Shown: positions 56,289 to 64,000 of the stretch, one piece after another | Layout of the letters: each line of letters starts with the position of its first letter | Numbering within the stretch: position 1 is the first letter of the stretch | DNA from: Strigamia acuminata | Taxonomy: Eukaryota > Arthropoda > Chilopoda > Geophilomorpha > Linotaeniidae | Length of the DNA stretch: 64,000 bases | Direction: 5' to 3' | Assembly: GCA_949358305.1 (NCBI GenBank) | Contig: OX442324.1 | Span: 6,669,601 to 6,733,600, forward strand | The notes under the pieces: model-generated | The model's input: only the letters and a program-made list of their open reading frames with translations | What the model was told of the DNA's origin: nothing | The model's database searches: none | Translations under genes and position numbers: made by a program

Positions 56289-59005
56289 GCAGGATGCAGC
56301 AGATAGCAGGCGACGGTTCGAGAGGTTTGAGGGGAAGCCAGTTCCACCATTCCCGCTGTAAAACGGAGAAAAGAAAAAAGAAAGAAAGAAAGAAAATGAG
56401 CTCATTCATTCATTCATTCATTCATTCATTCATTCATTCATTCATTCGTTCGTTCATTCATTCATTCATTTCGTTTGACACGTGTGAAATTGAATGAAAA
56501 ATGACAAGCGACTAGTGTAGTCGTAGTGCAAACCTTCTTTGTCAGCGTCGGAATCGTCGTCCGTGTTGAGACCGAACTCTCTTCGCAGCCTCTGTGTGAG
56601 ATTTTCCCTTTGCTGCTCTAGGGTGGTCGGATTGCTGCTCCACGTCGCGTTGTCGTCCGTCCTTTTGTGACCGTCCTTCTTCGGATCTAACGTGAAGAGA
56701 GAGAGAGAGAGAAAATATTAATTAGCTCATTCGGTCTCGTCTTGTCTCCCTTTACCGTTTGATGTGTCGAGCGGCCCAGACTGGAACAGAGGAAGAGCCT
56801 GCAGTTGTGGCGGTGCAGACAAGTCGGTCGGGCTGAGCGTGGCAACTGTACTCGACACAGCTACGGCGTTGCTGCTCGTGCTGGGCATCGGGCACGTTAG
56901 GCTTTCGGCGCCGCCCTTTGTCGTTTGATTTTCCATCTTGCGCTTCCGGTACTCCAGCAACGACACCTTTCGCTTGAACGTACGACTCAGAGCTGCGCGT
57001 GAAGAGCACACATTGTCCGGGCTCGTGCTCGAGATCTCCTCGGCCACGACGCTGCTCGTGGCGAAAGACGAGACGACCGCCCACTGGCTGGCAAACTCTG
57101 AGTCGCTGCTGGTGCTGCTCTCGGTCGCTCCGCCCGCTCCTCCCGCTCCGCCCGCTCCGCCCGCTCCCAAACACGCTTCGCACGAAGTGACCGAAGAGTC
57201 CGGCTTCGTCGGCACCGCTTCCACAGGCTGGCAGCCAAGCGCGCCTTCCACTTGCACGTCGTCCATCGTGAGCAACGATTCCGAGTTGGCACTTTGCACA
57301 CACCCGCTGCTGGTGGTCACCTTCTCTTCGCTCGCCTCGCCCGCTTCAAACAATCTCTCCGAACTGGAATCGGCGGGCGTCATCGCGTTGCTGCTGCTGC
57401 AATCGCCATCGCCATCGCCATCGCCATCGCCATCGCCATCACCATCGCCGCCTTCCTTCGCGACCGAATCGCAGTGGCCGCTTTCCAGCGTCCACGTCGC
57501 ACCCGTCAGCTCGATGCGCCGCCGCTCGCTCGACGAGCACTCGCCACTGCAACTCGCGGCTTGAGTTTCGGCTTTGACGCTCGTTACAAAACTGCTTATA
57601 CTATTGTCCGCCGTCTCCTGTTGGTCCCCGCCCGTGCCCGTGCCCGTGGCGACGTCCTCGGCCCCATCCCGCCGTTTTGCACACAAGTCGGCGTCACAAT
57701 CACAGTCAAGGTCACCGTTCACGTCGTCGCTGTCAGCGTCGACTTTGGGGTCGGTTTCGGCTTCAGCTTCGGCTTCGGCTTCGGCTTCGGCTTCGGCTTC
57801 GGCTTCGGCTCCCGCTTTGGCATCGGCGTCAACTTCGGCGTCAACTTCGGCTTCGGCTTCGGCTACGGCTTCGGCGTCAACTTCGGCTTCGGCATCGGTA
57901 TCTGCATCAACTTCGGCATCGGCGTCAACTTCGGCATCGGCGTCAACTTCGGCGTCGGCGTCAGCTTCCTCTTCAGGTTCAACTTCCTCTTCAGGTTCAG
58001 CTTCCTCCTCAGGTTCAGCTTCATCTTGAGGTTCAGCTTCATCTTGAGGGTCAGCTTCATCTTCGAGGTTAGCTTCATCTTCGAGGTCAACTTCATCCTG
58101 AGGGTCAGCTTCATCTTCAGGGTCAGCGTCAGCGTCAGCGTCAGCTTCATCGTCAGGGTCAGGGTTAGGGTCAGGGTCAGCGTCAGGGTCAGGGTCAGCG
58201 TCACCCTCATTATCCTCCAAGGGCTTTGCACTTGTCGAGGTGGCGTGGAAAGGCGCAGCAGCGGGTCGCTCGCTGGGAGTTTCGTCGTCGAGCTTGCGCT
58301 CCACCTCTTCGCTGCCAGCACAGGCACACACATTCGTTTGCAACGGTTTTGCGTGCGCCAGTTCAAGTCGTTGCGAGTCGCAAACGGGCGCCGCCCTGTG
58401 ACAAGCGACGCCGAACAAGGAATCGGGCATCCCACTGACCGACGGCGAAGGGGTGGACGGAGGTGACGAGCAAAGCATGTCGAACGAGACGGATTCGCGA
58501 GGTAATCGCCTCTTTTTCAGCGGAGTCACCAAGTCTGGAGCTGAAGGCGAAGTGCTGGGGCTGTTGGCTGTCGGAGGCGGGCTCAACGAGCCGTTGGCAA
58601 AAGGAGAAGGTTGATCCGTGGTCTCCACCTCCTCGCACATCGCTTGTCGCAGCCACCTCTTCTTGGCAGAACCCATCGTACTGTTGGACGATTGCCGGGA
58701 CGTGTGTGTTGTCAAAATGCCTCCTCCACTCGAGCGCCTCAAGTGGGCTTGACTGATCCCCGTGGGGCTGCGTGCCGACCGAATGTAGCATGTAGGACTA
58801 GCGGTGGTGAAATCCGGAGGTTCCGTTTTTATTGTCAATGGTTGAACGTGCGGTTCAGAAGACTCACTTAACCATTCGGTCATCATCAACTGCAAAGAAA
58901 AGTTTGATGCAACAAAATAACCAAACTAATTAATTAATTAATTAATCAACAGCTCCATTCCAAAGCTACAAACCAAACGTTTGCGAATGAAGCTGTAGTA
59001 AAGAC

Positions 59006-59040
<35 letters not shown>

Positions 59041-62000
59041 AAAAAGAGAAATACAATTCTTGCAAATAATAGCCGCGCCGCGCCTCTCTCTCATTTCAAA
59101 TCGTGGCCCTTCTCGTTCGTTTTGCATTTGGAACGAATGCAAAACGACTCAAAACTAACGTGGATTCCACGTTTTACGTGCAATTTCGTTTCGTTTTCCG
59201 TTTCAATCGAATGTCAAATGTGAAGCTCCGATGTGAAATACATCGGCTCGGCACTCTGGACTGCGGCTAGTATTCGAGGGTGGTTACAATTCAAATGCGG
59301 AAGAAAACAAATAAAATCAAAATCAAATTCAATCAAATCAAATCCAATGAAAATAAACAGCTACTGATGCTAATGCTATTCAAGTGCAAAAATCAACGAC
59401 TTTCAGCGTGGCTAGTCCGGTCGTGTTCGTGTACCTCGTATCATTTAAATTTGAATTTAAATTTAAATATCAATTTCAATGCTCTTTGATTTTTCCTTCT
59501 CGATCAATTGTTTGGCCTAGTTGGTCTCAAACTGACGAGAAAGAGGACTATCGATAACTGCGAATTGAAATGGCGGCCGAGGCGAGGCAGCAATCTGTGA
59601 GAGAAATTTCTGCTCGTCGGTTGCCATTTCAAATCCATTTGTTTCCACTAGCAACAATTCGAACGACACCAGCCCAGCCCAGCCAAATGTTACCCATTGA
59701 ATGCCACATTGAAAATTAATCAATTACCTTTTTCGTTTTGGGAAACTTAAACCCATTATTAACTGGAATGAGGGTTGCGGGCGGCAACTCCACAGCGGCC
59801 AGTGGAGCCACCGAGGGAGACACGGCCGTCGGTACGGCAGGCGCCGACGATGCCGAAAGCGCAGTGGCAGTGGCATTGGCATTGGCATTGGCATTGGCAT
59901 TGGCATTGGCATTGGCATTGGCATTGGCATTGGCAGAGGCCGTCGCCATTGCCGTCGCTGCCGCCGCCGCCGCCGCCACCACTGCCGCTGCGACAGCTAC
60001 TACATTTAGTCCACTGGTATTGCTTTCGTCTGGCGATAGGATATCGGATCCTCCACTGTTCATTCGACTTCTTCTCCTCACAGGATTTCCGGAATTCTTT
60101 CTTTTCTTTCCCTTCCGTAGTTTGACAGCCGGTTTCGCCTCGTCACCGGATTGCACACCTTCAGCCGCAACCGCCGCAACCGCCGCAACCGCCGCCGCCT
60201 GCGCCGCCGCCGCAGCCGTAACCGCAGCCACCGCCACCGTGTTCGTAGGAGTAAGTGCAACGTCCTCTCCACTGTCGTTGCAATTCATCGGGTCAAACAC
60301 CAGTTTCTTCTCCTCCTCTTCCTTCCTCTTGCTCTCTTGTTCTTCTTTCTTCTGAGCTAACCTGGCTAATGCTTCTTGACGCCTCTGCTGCGTTTTCTCC
60401 ATGCGCGCAAAAGCCTTCATGATTGCCTCCATCTTCCGTTCTTCCCTTGTCTAGAAATTGGCATTCCAAAGTAAATATCACATTTCAAACATTTATTGCA
60501 ATTCACCATCTTTTTGCGCCTTTCTGACGCTTGCTCTTCCGTTTCCATTTCCTCGTTCGTCTGCCTTTCCGCCATCACGTTTCCGTTTCCGTTTCCGTTT
60601 CCGTTTCCGTTGCCGTTGCCGTTGCCGTTGCCTTGGGTCGTCGGATCGGATTCCCTCTCCACATTCTCGTCGTCGACTAAGCGTTCACATTGCACGTGGC
60701 TTTGGGCCATACGCAGCGGCGACGTCTTGCACGTCTTCACCACCGATATGCTTCCACTGGCAACGGAAAGCTGATCGTTTTCTCCTTCGCTGGTCAAAGA
60801 CCGTTTCACTTTTTTCGCTTTCCTCTCCAAATTCCTGCCAAACAAAACGGAGCGTTTAAAACAAAGCATTGGACAAACGTCAACGACTATTGATTGCTAC
60901 ATACATCCGTTCGACGATCCCATTCTTCTTGGAGTGGCTCAAGAATGCACAGCTGGCCTTTTGGCATGCACATTCGACTTCGTCGTTCCTAAAACGAACA
61001 AGTTGAAAGAAAAAACCTTCATTTTATTTCTATTTCTATTTATTTTTATTTTTCTATTTATTTTTATTCTTATTCTTAATTTCTTTCTTCCTCCTGCACA
61101 ACGAGCAGTTTGAGCCGTAGCCAACGAAAACTGTAATGCAAACGTTTCGGGTGCGAGCTCGAGCTCGAGCTCGAGCTGGAGCTCGTCTAATCTACGACGG
61201 CTGAAAACGGTTGTTCCGCAGGAGAAGGAGAAAGAATACTCATTAAATTCAGTCGCATGTGCATACCACATGTCGCAGTCGAACGCAATGGTTATTTCCT
61301 CGTTGCGCAAAACATTCTTCAACGATATAATGTATAAATGTAAAGAGCCACTTTCGATCACATGATGAATCTGAATCAAAGGGAAAGGAGAAAACATTTA
61401 ATTTGTACAAATTTCAACAAATTCGGCAAATAATTGCAAATTACTTCAGCATTCGGTGAACAGGACCTCCGAACAAAGCGAGAATCATTACCGTAGTGAC
61501 GGCAATCGACGCAAACATCTTCTTGTCCTTTTTGTAACGTGTAAAACAATACAAACGGATGAATGCGATTATTGGACAATGCATTTTGCTGTTGAAACTG
61601 CGAAAGCAAGAGAAATTTGCCCCTGCATTCGCTAACAATCTGTCCGGGTCGAATGTCCGTGGATGCCAACAAACCCTTGAGAAAAAGAAAAAGGTCAGGT
61701 CAGGTCAATTGACGTCAAGAGATTCAAGATTTAGCTTACCTTGGTCGATTTCGAAATGTCCGCCACGTGACACAATTGAATCCTCGGATGCTCTGCCACT
61801 TTGCGCGCCAATTCTTCGTGCTGTCCATTAAACTTGAGGTTACTCACTTGAAGATGCACCTCCGGACTGTACTGGTTGGTCTCTGCCTCCTCGTAATTCT
61901 CCATCCATTCCTTCATGCTCACGTCCAAAGAATCGCGAGTGTTTTCGTCAATCTGGCTCACTTCCATGCTCATGCTCATGCTTTTACTTTTGCGCTACAA

Positions 62001-63174
62001 CAACAAGAATCAATTCAATTAGCAAATAAATAGTCAACATTAATTCTCCCATTCATTTTCTCTTCCAAAATGTCACCCTTTTTCGAGTGGTCGGCCTCCG
62101 TTGTTCCGCTCTCTCCTTGATTCTCCGCCGCACTCTCTTCATGGGCGTCGTCGACGTGGTCGTCGTCGTCGTCGCCGCCGCCGTCGCCGCCACCGCCGCC
62201 GCCGCCGCGGCCGCTTGCAACTTCTCTTCCACCTTCTCCTTTTTCCGTCGCTTAATCTTCTTGCCTTTGCTGGCAGCAGAACCTCCGAGCGATTTCAATT
62301 CAGAATTCTCGTCGCCCGTTTCGTCGGAACTCGAATCTGCAGTCATTTCTTCTCTCTTGCGAGTCTGGAGCGCTTTTGCTTTTTGCTTATCGACTTTGCG
62401 AGGTTCACATTTTTCACACATGTACGTTTCCGGAATATTATTTCGATCTAGCCCCATACAATCGACGTGTTGCCAAACACTGGAAGAAAAGAAAAGAAAA
62501 GAAAAGAAAAGAACAGGGTGAGATTGAGGTTGACACCAAGGTTGACACCAAGGTTGACAAACAAAGTGACGCGTGTTCACTTACGAGCATTTATCACAAC
62601 AAATCATATACTCGTCGTCGTGCTCAAAATCACATATGCATCGAGTAACCGATTCTTCCTCGTGTCCATCTTCCTCGTTGGTGGTGCTTGTGGTCACGAC
62701 AGAGGTGCTGGTGTCTTCGTCCAAGGCACTGCCAAGTTTCGTGGGAGATTGCGGTGGAGTGGGTGGAGGCGGCGCACCATAATTATGATCCTGTCAAAGT
62801 CAAAATCAAAATCAAATTCAAATTCAAATTCAAATTCAAATTCAAATTCATGGAAAATGTAATGTAATGTAATATAATGTAGTTAACATGTTCGCAAACC
62901 TGATACGGGAGTCCGCAACAATTCGGATAAGTAGTAAGCGACGTAACCGTAGGCAGTTGCGCAACACTTGCGCAATTGATTGCATCCGTTGGAGCCAAAG
63001 TGGACCTGAAATCAACATGAGCACGTGCATTAAACAAAGCGATTGTCATTTCGTCTTGCTTGCAGTCAAGTCGTACTCGGAGCCTGTTTGAGGGATTTCG
63101 GCGTCGCTACCTTTGGTAGGTACTGCCGAACTGAAATGCGAAGCTCCAATCTGGAGGATAATGCTCATATTCAT
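55642..63174 (-). CDS. KMT2E-like: KMT2E/MLL5-like (UpSET-type) PHD-SET chromatin protein, 15 coding exons
   Basis: Exons (minus): 63174-63077, 63005-62900, 62790-62585, 62479-62077, 61994-61740, 61675-61445, 61370-61267, 60988-60905, 60834-60507, 60450-59728, 58889-56756, 56686-56534, 56355-56212, 56119-55950, 55875-55642. All junctions are GT-AG, phases agree, and the sum is 5373 nt (1790 residues), near human KMT2E size. The N-terminus starts like KMT2E (Met-Ser-Ile...), followed by G-L-P-Y-x-D-H-N-Y-G-A. The PHD finger (R-C-I-C...[18 protein letters not shown]) would read histone H3 tails. SET spans exons 5-7 with [12 protein letters not shown] and E-I-T-I-A-F-D, then post-[12 protein letters not shown]. 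Family SET domains carry R-R-S-C instead of the catalytic N-H-S-C, so it is probably a non-catalytic chromatin regulator. The tail is disordered, with dipeptide repeats and K-K-R-W-L-R-Q-A. The first donor and the last intron are the least certain. Confidence 0.9.
56398..56472. repeat. (CATT)n microsatellite in an intron
   Basis: ATTC/CATT units with two GTTC variants, between coding exons 12 and 13 of the KMT2E-like gene. Confidence 0.9.
57397..57450 (-). repeat. Hexanucleotide repeat coding Gly-Asp
   Basis: CATCGC units in plus orientation encode a Gly-Asp dipeptide run in the large exon of the KMT2E-like gene. Confidence 0.9.
57745..58205 (-). repeat. Hexanucleotide repeat coding an acidic Ala-Glu/Asp tract
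   Basis: TCGGCT/TCGGCG/TCAGGG-type units read on the minus strand as a ~150-residue Asp/Glu/Ala/Pro tract. The opposite-strand Phe-Gly frame is a shadow. Confidence 0.9.
58985..59044. repeat. (GAAA)n microsatellite in the 838-nt intron
   Basis: About ten GAAA units inside the largest intron (59727-58890) of the KMT2E-like gene. The rest of the intron shows no gene. Confidence 0.85.
59869..59937 (-). repeat. Hexanucleotide repeat coding Ala-Asn
   Basis: TTGGCA units in plus orientation (about 11 copies) encode an Ala-Asn dipeptide run in exon 10. Confidence 0.9.
60583..60633 (-). repeat. Hexanucleotide repeat coding Gly-Asn
   Basis: GTTTCC then GTTGCC units in plus orientation encode a Gly-Asn dipeptide run in exon 9. 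Confidence 0.9.
61154..61184. repeat. (GAGCTC)n repeat in an intron
   Basis: Palindromic GAGCTC units within intron 61266-60989 of the SET region. A similar short run occurs at 63556-63574 upstream of the gene. Confidence 0.85.

Positions 63175-64000
<826 letters not shown>

Noticed and set aside
57252-58466. 404-codon plus-strand ORF rich in Phe-Gly
   Set aside because: It is the opposite strand of the acidic repeat exon of the KMT2E-like gene; the repeat keeps several frames open.

Overview
This window looks like a repeat-dense stretch of a small-intron protostome genome, most likely an arthropod. The evidence is animal-type copia and gypsy retrotransposons, DNA-transposon relics whose ends read TACAGGG...CCCTGTA, and one host gene of the KMT2E (MLL5)/UpSET family with 15 coding exons, most of its introns only 56-105 nt long. 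Species cannot be fixed from the sequence. About 53 kb is nested transposable elements; the last ~8 kb is the host gene on the minus strand.

Left nest (1-25.2 kb). A decayed minus-strand gypsy element (gypsy 2, 21.0-25.2 kb) was interrupted in pol by a second minus-strand gypsy element (gypsy 1; 5' LTR 20417-21044, other end off the left edge). Gypsy 1 carries gag, a -1 frame pol, and a large third ORF downstream of pol that appears to be spliced: exon 1 at 8773-8624, a GT-AG intron of 287 nt, exon 2 from 8336. Two copia elements sit in gypsy 1. Copia 2 (12400-16795, TSD TTCAG) splits pol. Copia 1 (1-5714, left end off-window) cuts the end of the third ORF. Copia 2 has lost its reverse transcriptase and RNase H by an exact in-frame deletion.

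Middle nest (25.2-41.2 kb). A copia relic (copia 4) is split by copia 3 (26055-39697, TSD AACTC). The 3' LTR of copia 3 is in turn split by a non-autonomous long-LTR element, LARD-X (26174-32849, TSD CACG). LARD-X has 1904-bp LTRs that look identical, a primer site matching tRNA-Gln, and no polymerase.

Right repeat field (41.2-53.2 kb). A large inverted duplication flanks a copia fragment. Each ~2.05-kb arm contains part of a copia LTR plus a complete foldback-type DNA element. The right arm is broken by a solo LTR related to LARD-X (46382-48949, TSD AACC). Further related foldback elements follow at 49379-50135, 51099-51872 and 51907-53211. Between two of them is a hairpin-rich stretch (50.38-50.67 kb).

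Host gene (55.6-63.2 kb, minus). The exon joins agree in phase throughout and give about 1790 residues: an N-terminal KMT2E-like segment, PHD finger, SET and post-SET region, then a long low-complexity tail with dipeptide repeats encoded by hexanucleotide repeats. The flanks hold microsatellites and no other gene that I can support.
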